Source of the DNA: Plasmodium malariae
Lineage: Eukaryota > Apicomplexa > Aconoidasida > Haemosporida > Plasmodiidae
Length of the DNA stretch: 64,000 nucleotides
NCBI RefSeq assembly: GCF_900090045.1
Contig: NC_041783.1
Coordinates: forward strand, 1,068,501 to 1,132,500
Reading direction: 5' to 3'
A model generated the notes under the pieces. It saw only the letters and a program-made list of their open reading frames with translations, searched no databases and was not told where the DNA came from. The translations under genes were made by a program, and so were the position numbers. Positions 52,201 to 61,647 of the stretch are shown here, one piece after another; position 1 is the stretch's first letter; every line of letters starts with the position of its first letter.

Positions 52201-53953
52201 GCATTTTTTCTATTAATGAATTTAGTCTATTAATATTTAAACATCCAACTGATTTGGATAATATTCTATATACATTTTCATCATTTAAATTTATTTCCTT
52301 ACTTGAATAATTTGTCAATACCCATGGAAAGACAGGATATTGAGAAAAGTCTTTTCTACTCCTTCCAGCTATACAATTTAAAAAATCTAAATATTCGTAA
52401 TTTGTTATTAACCCATTAACCCATTTATTTTGTACAGCATAAATAAAATTTTTATTTTCTTCAATTAATAAACATTCTGGTTTTATTTTTTTTAAAACTT
52501 TTATTATCATCTCTCTATCATCAAAATTTACAAATTCGACATATAAAGAATTATATTTTTTTTTCTCATCATCAAAAATTATCTCTAATGCATTTGGTTT
52601 CATTATTATTATTCTCTTAAATACATGTAATATACTTTCTGTTTTCCATTTCTTTTCCTTTTTATTAGTAAAATTAGGATTTGGTTGAAAATATATAAAC
52701 TTATTTGTTATATTTAATATCCCTTTCATTTTTAGTAATGGTGATACCTTAAATACCCAATATCCATCCATTCGATTTGTTATTATCTTCTCATGAATAC
52801 TTATACTACTTATATCAAATCTTATATTCTCTGTTAATTTTTCAAGCACATTTTCGATGTACTTTTCTAGGTTCAACTCTTTTCTAGTATTTACATTATC
52901 ATCCTCCAAACTGCTCACCCCAGTACTTTGACCAATAAACTGTCCATCTTTTTGTCCACTCCTCTTCCTATCATTCTGGCCAACAAGAGGTCCATCTTTT
53001 TTCCCACCACTCCGCTTATTGTTCTGCCCGATGTCTAATACACCCCTTTGTCCACTACTCTCCTGTCCGTTGCTTTCCCTACTTGCATGATAACTTCCTT
53101 GGTAACTTCCCTGCCTACTCTTCTTTTCCTTTATCAGTATTTCCATTTGCTTCTCATGAATTATCATGGCAATCTTTATCTTTACCAGTATACCGTAAAT
53201 TAGCTTCAGCTTTTTACCGCTGCTCGATGATCCCTCCCCCTCAAATATGTATACAAACCCACTCTTGCTCCTGCTGGGAGGAAAAGCAGCACTAGCACCA
53301 CCACCAGTAGCCGCAGTGGTGGACACTGTAACAGCTGCCGAAACAGCGGTAGTTCCACACTCCCCCGAGGAATTAACTTTTTTGTGGGTTCCTCCGCTCT
53401 TACCCCCCATACCATTCGACCACATGGCAGAGCTTTTCCTTTCCTGGTGACCCACTACTGCAAATGAATCACTTTCATTTTCATTTTCATTTTCATCAAA
53501 ATTGTTTAGAACCTTCTCGAACATACCTATCTTTTCATCTATGTTATTATTATCTATACTTTTAAATTCATCATAGTATTCATTGTAGTAACTATTCATC
53601 AAGTTTAAGCTTCTTCTATTCTTCCTGTCATAAGTAAATTGACATGTACATCTAGTTTTTTTATTAAACGTAATCGTTTTTATCTTAATAACTTCAGATG
53701 TTTTCACAATTATTTGATTATTATATGTGTTCATCTTTGCATTCTCTAATTTTTTAAAAGGAAATTTTAACACTTCCTCGTCTGTATCATAAGGTTCAAA
53801 TACTAAGGACTTTGAACACAATCGTAATCTCCCACGCATATCGGCATACTCCTCACTTTGCTTTTTCCGCATTGTTATTAACATGTCATCTATGTATTCT
53901 TCATCTTCTTCTAAAAATAGTAAATTGAAATTTCTTATCTTCGATTTTTCCAT
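49214..53953 (-). CDS. BEACH-domain and WD40-repeat protein, FAN (NSMAF)-like
   Basis: Single-exon gene of 1,579 codons. The N-terminus (NLLFLEEDEEYIDDM...RGRLRLCSKSLVFEP) matches the GRAM-like start of FAN, the factor associated with neutral sphingomyelinase. A PH-like domain (about residues 390-510; YWVFKVSPLLKMKGILNITNK) precedes the BEACH domain (about 515-800; FLNCIAGRSRKDFSQYPVFPW, HYSTLAYVVYFLIRLYP, NEWINLIFGYKQSG). WD40-like blades fill about 995-1,579 (HNDSVNCMCYSNNYLATGSSD). The gaps between domains are low complexity: Asn/Asp/Val dipeptides near 51,190-51,245 and Arg/Asp/Ser repeats near 49,860-50,000. BEACH proteins act in vesicle trafficking and membrane fission. The order GRAM-PH-BEACH-WD40 is that of FAN rather than LYST or neurobeachin, though the latter cannot be fully excluded. 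Confidence 0.9.
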   Translation of the reverse strand: MEKSKIRNFNLLFLEEDEEYIDDMLITMRKKQSEEYADMRGRLRLCSKSLVFEPYDTDEEVLKFPFKKLENAKMNTYNNQIIVKTSEVIKIKTITFNKKTRCTCQFTYDRKNRRSLNLMNSYYNEYYDEFKSIDNNNIDEKIGMFEKVLNNFDENENENESDSFAVVGHQERKSSAMWSNGMGGKSGGTHKKVNSSGECGTTAVSAAVTVSTTAATGGGASAAFPPSRSKSGFVYIFEGEGSSSSGKKLKLIYGILVKIKIAMIIHEKQMEILIKEKKSRQGSYQGSYHASRESNGQESSGQRGVLDIGQNNKRSGGKKDGPLVGQNDRKRSGQKDGQFIGQSTGVSSLEDDNVNTRKELNLEKYIENVLEKLTENIRFDISSISIHEKIITNRMDGYWVFKVSPLLKMKGILNITNKFIYFQPNPNFTNKKEKKWKTESILHVFKRIIIMKPNALEIIFDDEKKKYNSLYVEFVNFDDREMIIKVLKKIKPECLLIEENKNFIYAVQNKWVNGLITNYEYLDFLNCIAGRSRKDFSQYPVFPWVLTNYSSKEINLNDENVYRILSKSVGCLNINRLNSLIEKMQDHDYFYGSHYSTLAYVVYFLIRLYPECQLKLQSGKFDTHSRMFLSVESTFNTALNANSSFIELIPEFYEDDDNFLKNNLNINTNEGNIHDVTLPLWSNTPKDFLIKMKNALESKYVNDNLNEWINLIFGYKQSGQLAKDNFNLFHPLTYMHAILNEKLSMSYKSTYDNVPRTDEESEFEKNFNQKIKALITTMPSKALKTQLHEFGQCPFQIFKDHHVSRKKNVHVQYNENIKNAPWYYSSVIQNLLKKMCLRKKRRDRKKYSANINSPNALSNNNFDEEEEDEEYYESFEDDYEEGYASRDRSDRGDDRDGRRDINVNVNVNVNVNDNDNDNDNDGGNEDDTGEGGKRKRVVIRGKYAKKNSSCSGSATDVHMADSCSVKYTSNGEDGRDHIRIERGEGRGYLSSFKRHIWDLKKIDHIPCVIKGVGYTDNSVCFVCNNGFIKLISYSDLLNYEIRNNNNLISLKLGEENFSCVTNIQDNYIVGTWNGNILFLNPSSILKANRVTKGMGGKDVRSRNNHKIAHERRRMTRTTRMTRRKEEKEQDNQKDNENENEKEQIEVIEGNSETEQEEREKSQNDDASSIPSNCSDISLNDSNDSLLSSFDDVFEYEFHEKMKKNKNAKCKKDEFMYTSNIYNQMIMKKIHNDSVNCMCYSNNYLATGSSDETLQLIDIEQNFEIMQTYDDFNDSVKYVQLRNQLLFTWSDSFKLFDIRIPKKKINLVNPKSASNGSGNGRSTGSNNNNDRNNISNVRRNDRCNDRRNDRSIDQSNNQSNDQSDSEGNIRKTLSSKLSPSKFFQFYNNEQLRMFYNTIQKVYEQNYIPINYSNPQYLYEKKIKKNANSTYTKNFPHIIYSALINDTTILCIDENNNFYFYDIRNENWINIISNSYNSMEKKKSKIVIACCNKQQQVCTINDLGEISFEYVNIYDNYNNINRTPKESFFSSNCSINPSYISFLNHYDSSYVGGTNASEESTCNYILLTGVNGMLEIHKKVS

Positions 53954-55383
53954 CTTTTGCTATTTTATTTATTTTTACGGGGTACATTTTTTGGAATAAA
54001 AAAAAGGGGAACTGGGATGTGGGAGAAGAACAGGAAGAACAGGACAATGAAGATGATAGGGATTAAAGAAAAATAAAAATCTTAAAAAACTTTTAAAAAG
54101 CTTATAAAAGGTTAAAATGACAAAAAAATTGCGCTCAAGCGTTGCAGTATAAGCACATATACATAATATTTATTTGCAATATGCTCCCGTTAAACGTGCA
54201 ATATGCATTAATCAATACTTGATCTGCGAATGTAACAAAAAATAAAAGATTACTCTAATATGTAACTGTAATATACGAAATATACCAATGTGATAACAGT
54301 TTACTTAAACGAGCGTTGTGTTAATATATACGTATATATACATATATTGTAAAATTGAACTGTTATTATATATGCAAATTTTTAACAATTAATAAGAGTT
54401 TCATCTACTAAAAAATGTTTTTATGTATAATTAAATGTATTATGTCATATTCTTTTTTTTTGCAAAAATGAAAAGGAATAAAAAAAAAAAAAAAAAAATT
54501 CTATATTATAAGATGCAACGTATAAATAAAGGTATATTATTTTATATTTATATACTTTCATGCATACATATATACATAAATATACATGCAAACATACATA
54601 CATATATACATGCATACATATATACATGCATACATATATACGTACATCCATGCATACATATATACATGCATACATATATACATACATACATACATACGAA
54701 TATCCATGCATACATACATATGCACATATATGTACTACCACGACGCGCACTAATAAATTAGAAGGATTTTCTCCTTTTTTTTAGAAATTAATTTATATAT
54801 TATTATAACTTGTTAAAAAAAAAAAAAAAAAAAAAAAATTTTTTTTCTAATTAGCAGGTATAACAATATAATAATACAAAAATAATTATTGCATGTACAT
54901 ATTTTATAAAGACAATCTAGATTTTTTTTTTTTTTTTTTTTTTTTTTGTTTGCTTGAAATGTAATAATCTTCATTAGTTTCTTCTGTTCTTCTAAGTCTC
55001 ACACATATGGTACCAAATCATCGGTTACGCACGATAAATGCTAATATATATGTATGTGTATATTTATTATGTAAAACACATACATATTAGCACATTAATC
55101 TGTATGTGCATATTTATATATACATAAATATACATATACATATACATAATATATATATATATACATAAATATACATATACATATACATAATATATATATA
55201 TATACATAAATATACATATACATAATATATATACATAAATATACATATACATAATATATATATATACATATATATAAATATCCATATATATATATTCATG
55301 CATGCCTAATATAGGGGGTAAAAAAAAAAAAAAATATGAACATAAGTTTCCTCTTTCAACCGAAAAAAAAAAAAAAAAATTGG
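53954..55383. other. Intergenic region between the UBXN7-like and BEACH genes
   Basis: Both neighbours are on the minus strand, so this is the 3' side of the UBXN7-like gene and the promoter of the BEACH gene. It has CATACATATATACATG repeats (54,555-54,725), poly-A/T (54,813-54,846; 54,921-54,947) and an ATATACATAAATATACATAT array (55,110-55,290). I searched by eye for a UBX-coding exon on the minus strand and found none. Confidence 0.7.
55110..55290. repeat. ATATACATAAATATACATAT array
   Basis: Four to five imperfect 30-50-bp units of TA/CA-rich sequence. Several frames stay open on the minus strand as Tyr/Ile/Met-rich artefacts. Confidence 0.8.
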
Positions 55384-57562
55384 CTACTTTTTTTGGAATC
55401 TTTGTAACCTCAATTTGTGTAATTCTGACAACTCATTATTTATTTTGTTATATTCTTCTTCTATATTTTGTTTATTGTCTGTTGTTACATCCGTATATTC
55501 TGTTAAACCTGTAGATGATATACACGAATTTGTATTCCTCTCATTATCCTTTTTAATATTCTGAACCATGTTCATCTCTTTTTTTGCATTATGTAATATA
55601 TTGTCACTAACATGATTGTAATTACTTTCGTTGTTCATACATATACTGTTTAGTTGTGCATCAGTTGGTATGTTGTCCTTCTGAACCATGCTATTATTAA
55701 CATGGTCATAATTCCCATTATTTTTTGTTTCAATTGTTTCAATAAATTCGTAAAGCTGTGATTGAGCACATATTGGGTCTTGAAAGTTTTTAGTATTCCA
55801 AACTTTTAATTTTCTCCCTGTTCTTTTGCATAATACACATATGTAAGGCAACTTATTTACCTGAATTGTTCAGAAAAGTAAAATAAAACAAAATTAAAAA
55901 AAAGAAAAACTATTAAAAAAAAAAAAAAAAGGAATAAAACAAAGCAGAAATTAACATAACAAAATAAATAAAACAAAAAAAAAAACAAAAAAAAAAATAA
56001 AAAAAAAAATAAATGGATCAACACGAATTTGAAAATTTTTTCTCTTTGACTCTTTTTTACTTTTTCAATTTATCATTTTTTTCTTTTTTTTCTTTTTTCT
56101 TTTTTTCATTTTTTCCTTTTCTCATTTTTTCATTTTTCCTTTTCTCATTTTTTCATTTTTTCCTTTTCTCATTTTTTCATTTTTTCATTTTTTCCTTTTC
56201 TCATTTTTTCTTTTTTTCCTTTTCTCATTTTTTCTTTTTTTTTTTTTTTTTGTATTTTCCTTTTTTCACTTATTCCACTTTTTCCGCGTTTTTTTTTTTC
56301 TACAACCTTGTATGTGTTCATGAAAACTACAGCGTCTTGGTCATTCTCATATCGCAGCCAGAAAATAAAAAAGTTTTTTATTATTTCCTGCACTAGATCG
56401 TTATTCCATATATCTCTATTTAATCTCAAGGAATCAAATTCTGAATTTTGTATGTTCACTAAAATGTATTTATTTTCATCTTTTGATTTTTTTCTCATGT
56501 CTTCAAACGGCAAAGAACAAATTAAAAATTCGGGTGGAGAAAAAAGTTTTCCAAAAGTGTCACCTAATTCTATGTTCACTTTTTTTTCTTTTTTATTTAA
56601 TTCATTAAAATGCAAAAAATTCGAGTCATCCATATCATGGATTAGTACTTGACTAAAATGTTTATCTGGTTCTCTCACATAATCATTATATTCGGTGCTG
56701 TAGTCTTTGATTCGTTCTTTAACGTGTTCTTCTGTTTGTGCTCTTACAGTTTCTTCTACACCTATTGATTCATCCCCGACTCGATCGATCCTGTTTTGTA
56801 AAGTGGTTTCACTGTTTATCTCGTAATATAATTTCACTGCCTCATTACAGTTCCCATTACACATCTAACAAAAGCGAGATGAACAAAAAAAAAAAAAAAA
56901 TAAATTTAAGATTATATGTGTATGTATGTACGTATGTATAAAAGTATTTATGTATGCATAGAAGTGAGTATGTATGCGTAGAATTGAGTATGTATTCACA
57001 GAAGTGTATATATATATGCACGTATATAAGTATATAATGCAAAATAATTCCGCTTGACAAAGAAATTTTGTATTATGAAAAAGTAAAAAATGTGCGTTAA
57101 AAAACAGCTGTTGCCATTAGCTCGTAGTTATTTTATTTTATTTGAAATAAATGTGTACCTCCAAATAATATAAGGCAGTTTCTTCAGTTGCATCTTCTGT
57201 GCTAATTATAAAAATGCCAAAGAAATTGTTTAACTGGTCATTTACGTAACAAATTTGAATATATCCTTTATTTTTTTCAAATATTTTTATTATACATTTA
57301 TGCTTTTACGATTTTGCCATTTTGCTATTTTGCTTTCTTACAGTTTTGCTATTTTGCTTTCTTACAGTTTTGCTATTTTGCTTTCTTACAGTTTTGCTAT
57401 TTTGCTTTTTTACAGTTTTGCTATTTTGCTTTTTTACTTTTTTGCTTTTTTACAGTTTTGCGATTTTACAATTTTACGATGTTATAGTTATTTTTTTTTA
57501 TTGTTTTTTTTTTTTTTACCAATATTCCGCAAGAAGTCATCAACCTCGTTTTTGGCTATCAT
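55384..57562 (-). CDS. UBXN7/Ubx5-like UBA and UAS domain protein (no UBX seen)
   Basis: Exons, in transcription order: 57,562-57,520, 57,265-57,159, 56,864-56,307 and 55,860-55,384; phases agree and give 394 residues. Residues about 25-65 form a UBA-like fold (LNNFFGIFIISTEDATEETALYYLEM, then NCNEAVKLYYE). A UAS (thioredoxin-like) domain follows at about 140-285 (NKYILVNIQNSEFDSLRLNRDIWNNDLVQEII, FFIFWLRYENDQDAVVFMNTYKV|NKLPYICVLCKRTGRKL). This UBA-UAS order is that of UBXN7/Ubx5, adaptors linking ubiquitylated clients and cullin ligases to p97/Cdc48. After an Asn-rich linker, a short coiled coil (NIEEEYNKINNELSELHKLRLQ) ends the protein where a UBX domain would normally begin. The splice sites were set by phase and family fit. 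Intron 1 holds a 24-bp repeat; intron 3 is a T-rich (plus strand) tract. Confidence 0.82.
56060..56250. repeat. CATTTTTTCCTTTTCT pyrimidine repeat in intron 3 of the UBXN7-like gene
   Basis: Repeated CATTTTTTCCTTTTCT/CATTTTTTC units, nearly all pyrimidine on the plus strand (purine on the transcribed sense). Open frames across it are artefacts. Confidence 0.8.
57316..57450. repeat. 24-bp repeat in intron 1 of the UBXN7-like gene
   Basis: Five or so copies of a 24-bp unit containing TTTTGCTATTTTGCTTTC followed by TTACAG; later copies are shortened. On the plus strand each copy ends like a splice acceptor, but the host gene is on the minus strand. Confidence 0.85.
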
Positions 57563-60500
57563 TTCTATATTTATAGTGTACATATATTTAACTTAATTTA
57601 TTTGAAGTTTATGGAAAATGAACTTGAATAAATTAGCATTAAAAATATTTTTTCTTTTTTCTTTTAAAATAATATGTTTTATTATTATATTATGTTTATA
57701 TTTCGAAACGTGGACCCTTTTAAAACGAATATATTTGCAAACGTAAAATTATAGTTAAAGTTTTAGACAAAAATCAATTATTCGTCTTATTTGTATTTTT
57801 TTTGAAAACATTACTTTTACATATAATTTGTCCTTTGACAATTTTCCGTTCCTATCAATTCTTTATTTTATAACATTTCTAATTTTTCGTCATATATCGT
57901 GTGCGCGCATGTACTATATATATAAATGTAAGTAATACATACAAGAGTACATTATATATATATATATATATATATTATTATGTATTATTATATATAATAC
58001 ATATATATAAAACGCAACATGAAAAAAAAAATTTCAGAGCACCCTTTTAAAAAGAAACAAAAAAGGGGAAAAAGATATAATGTAAAATAATTAAAGGAAT
58101 TTTATGAAATTAAAAAAAAAGCTTTAAGTGCACACAATACATTATATACGTTTTATTTAAAAAAAAAAAAAAAAAAAAATAGAAGAATAATATTATTGCT
58201 TGTTCATAATTTAAATTGCTAAATTAATGAACTAAATTCAAGTTTTCTTATTTATGAGAATTTACTTTTTTATGAATAGTATTTTTTTCTTTTTCTCTAT
58301 TTTCCTACTTTTATAATAAATCCCTTTTTCTTTCCGCCCTTAACTATCACTATTTCGTGTCTTATTATTTTTAATGATATTCTCAAGATGTATTTTCTTA
58401 TTCCTTTTCTTTCTTTTTTTTTTTTTTTTACAGCTAATTAGGTAATACTGAACTTTTACATTTAAAACATTTAATTATAGTTTCTTGCATATTTGTGAAA
58501 CATAACTTCAACAAATTTAACAAGTTAGCAAATTTTATAAAATTTAAAAAATTATATTCGAAATGATATGCAATATTTAACCTTTTTTTTATTACATTTT
58601 TCGTTTTTTATCTACTTTGGCAGAATTAAACTTATACACGGCAATAATCTCATGGTGAATTTGTTTTACACGACTGTATATCTTATTCTTTATTTTCCAT
58701 TTTTTTTTTGGAATAAAGAATTTATATTTTAGTTTATACATATATATATATGCACATGTATATTTCTTAAAATATGCTTTACAGTTTTTTTTTTTTAAAA
58801 AACATACTAATTTATATATCATATCTCTTAATTTCACTTAAATTTTAGGAATTTATTTACCTATAAGTATATATAAGTATATGTACCACGCTTTTATATG
58901 TATTATATATATACTTATATGTATATATATTATTTAACAAAAACATTATCAACTCAGTGATAACTGTGTATATGAAATTACTAAAGCAAACCTTTTATTT
59001 TCGATACAGTGATGTCACGTATAATCATTTGGTTAGTTAAAAAAAAAAAATTGATATTAATTCGCTTGTATAATTTTATGAACTGTTAATAAAAAATAAT
59101 TTTACACTATTACTCCTTTTTTCCAATTTTTTATATAATATCATAAATACTGTAAAAGGAAATGGTGTTACTATGAATATTACAATATATTCAACATACA
59201 TAAATATGTATAATACATACAAATACATGTGTATATATTATATATGTATATCTTAATAATATTCTTATTTAAATATATGCAAAAATAACGATTCAATTTT
59301 TTGTAATTAAAAAGTATTTAATTTAAATGCTGATATAAAAAATGCTATTTTGGAAAAACGAGTTAATTTTACTATATAAACAAGAATGAAAAACCTATAA
59401 CCAGATAATATATATAATATATATTTCACATATAAATTGTATACATGTATATTACATACATATTATATACATAAATATATAAAATATATAAGCAAAACTT
59501 GTATATTTTTTATGCATATATAAATGTAAGTATAATATATATATGCATTTTATATACCTTTTTAAATTTGCGCATTTTTTTTTTTTTTTTTTTTTTTTTT
59601 CATATAATATTTCATTTAATTTTTTTTTCTGCTAATTTTAACAATACAATATTAAAAACTTCCAGCCGAAAAAAAAAAAAAAATTGTAAGAATAACCGAT
59701 TTTTACAAACACTGCTTTTGCATATTTATTTTAAATTCATTTTATTTTTGTTACATTTTTTGGTGAATTAAATTTAAAAGAAGATTATTATATATATATA
59801 TATATATTTATATATATACAAACGTGTAAGTAATACATATATATACAATTATATATATATGCATATATAATAAAATGTATATTTTTATTATATACATTAC
59901 ATACGTATGTATATTTATATTTATCACTTACATTGTAGTATAATTTTTGTATGTTTTTTGTATATTTTCCTTAATATACCTTTTTTTTTTTTTTATAAAT
60001 TTTCAACCCCTAATAATTAACCATTATTTTAAATGTTGTTTCTAATATAAAGTTTTACCAAGTGGCGGAAAAAATAAAATTTTTAATTCGATATTTTTTG
60101 TTTAATATTTACCCTTTTATTTTATAATTATCATTAAAACATTAGAAGAATAAAAAAGAACATTTGATCTTATTTTAAAATAAAGTAATTTGTCTGAAAT
60201 TGTTAAGTCATAATTTTAACAAATTTTAAAATATGAAAAAGTGTAAGATTGTTTTTGTACCATTGTATATGCATATATATATAAGTATATACATCTTTTT
60301 TTACGAAGAATATACGCATGCAAAACTGCATATTTCAGGTTATATACATTAAGCCAAAAAATAAAAGGATACAAATAAAGAAAGAAAAAACAAAAAAAAA
60401 AATAAGTAAAAGTATGAAATTGTAAATACAACAGGAACAGCAAAAACAAACTGCCATAAATTTAAAAAGACATTCATGTAATTTTGAAGAAATCCCCATA

Positions 60501-60626
60501 TATGTATAAATTAAAAGCGTTTTATTAGATTTTTGTTATTTTATAAAATAAAAAATTCCCTTTTAAATATACAGGTTTTAGATTAAAGAAGAATATTGTA
60601 ACTTTTAAATATAGAAAAACATTTGA

Positions 60627-60663
<37 letters not shown>

Positions 60664-61647
60664 GTATATGTACACACATATTTGAAATATGGCTGTTGAG
60701 TTGTGCTCCTTAAAATTAACTTTCAAGAGATTCATTATGTACTTCATGCATGTATTATTATTTAATGAAGTGTTTTTATAAATATAAAAAACCCTGATGA
60801 GGAACTATGAACTAACATGTAAAACAACACAAATAAATGATGATAGTGATTCAAAAAAAAAAAAAAAAAAGAAAACAAAACAAAACAAAAAAAAACATTG
60901 TAGTTTACTATTTATTCTACAAAAATTTTTTTTTTTTTTCTCCCCACCTCTCAACCTTTCTGTAAAGAGTATTGAGAAATTGGCTAGATATTAGATTTTT
61001 CACACTTATCATGTATACTTTTTCATGATATTGTGAATGCTGAAGTATATTGTAAAAAGAGAGGAAGAGTGTAAAGAAGAGTATATTATCGCTAGGAGTT
61101 ATACCCCATTTTGCTAGAAAGGGGTATATATATATATATATGTTTATATATTTGTATACTCATATATAGGTACATACACATACTTATATATTAGAGCAGT
61201 AAAATATGCTTATACACCCACACGGTATGCATATTTTCAAAAAACATATGAAAACAGTAAGACAAAAAAAAAAAAAAAAAAAAAAAAGTGTGTCATATGA
61301 AATTATAAAGAATATAATTGAACAATTATACATGATAATGATAATTTGAATAAACGTATTACCATTTTTAAAAACAAAGAAGAGGATACAAAAAAAAAAA
61401 AAAAAAAAAAAGAAGAGAAGAGAACGGAAGAGAACAGAAGTAATTATAAAAAGTAGTAAAATAATAATAATAACATTGTAATAACAGTATAGTAATAATA
61501 ATATAACAATAATAATATAGAAATAATAGTACAGTAATAATAACAACTACCATTCCTTTTATAGTATAATAACGGAAAATTGCTTATAAAAACGTGCAAA
61601 CGAATTATAAGGGGATAGGAAGTATACTTATTTCATATAATGAAAAA
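57563..61647. other. 4.1 kb divergent intergenic region
   Basis: Promoters of the UBXN7-like (minus) and bromodomain (plus) genes lie here. The sequence is dense in (TA)n, poly-A/T and TATATG tracts. Only one short ORF (58,592-58,837, minus) shows less repetitive sequence. An AATAATAAC-type array precedes the bromodomain gene (61,455-61,550). Confidence 0.7.
58592..58822 (-). CDS. Doubtful small basic ORF
   Basis: From ATG 58,822 this reads 76 codons (MIYKLVCFLKKKNC... to ...VDKKRKM). Only the last 30 codons (KIYSRVKQIHHEIIAVYKFNSAKV) look non-repetitive and G+C-raised. It could be a small basic organellar protein or a terminal exon of an unseen gene, since AG dinucleotides just upstream could be acceptors. 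Not recognised. Confidence 0.22.
   Translation of the reverse strand: MIYKLVCFLKKKNCKAYFKKYTCAYIYMYKLKYKFFIPKKKWKIKNKIYSRVKQIHHEIIAVYKFNSAKVDKKRKM

Noticed and set aside
54850..55060. Possible UBX exon on the minus strand (ICVRLRRTEETNEDYY)
   Set aside because: The frame has a stop just upstream, no usable AG acceptor in place, and the segment is too short for a UBX domain.
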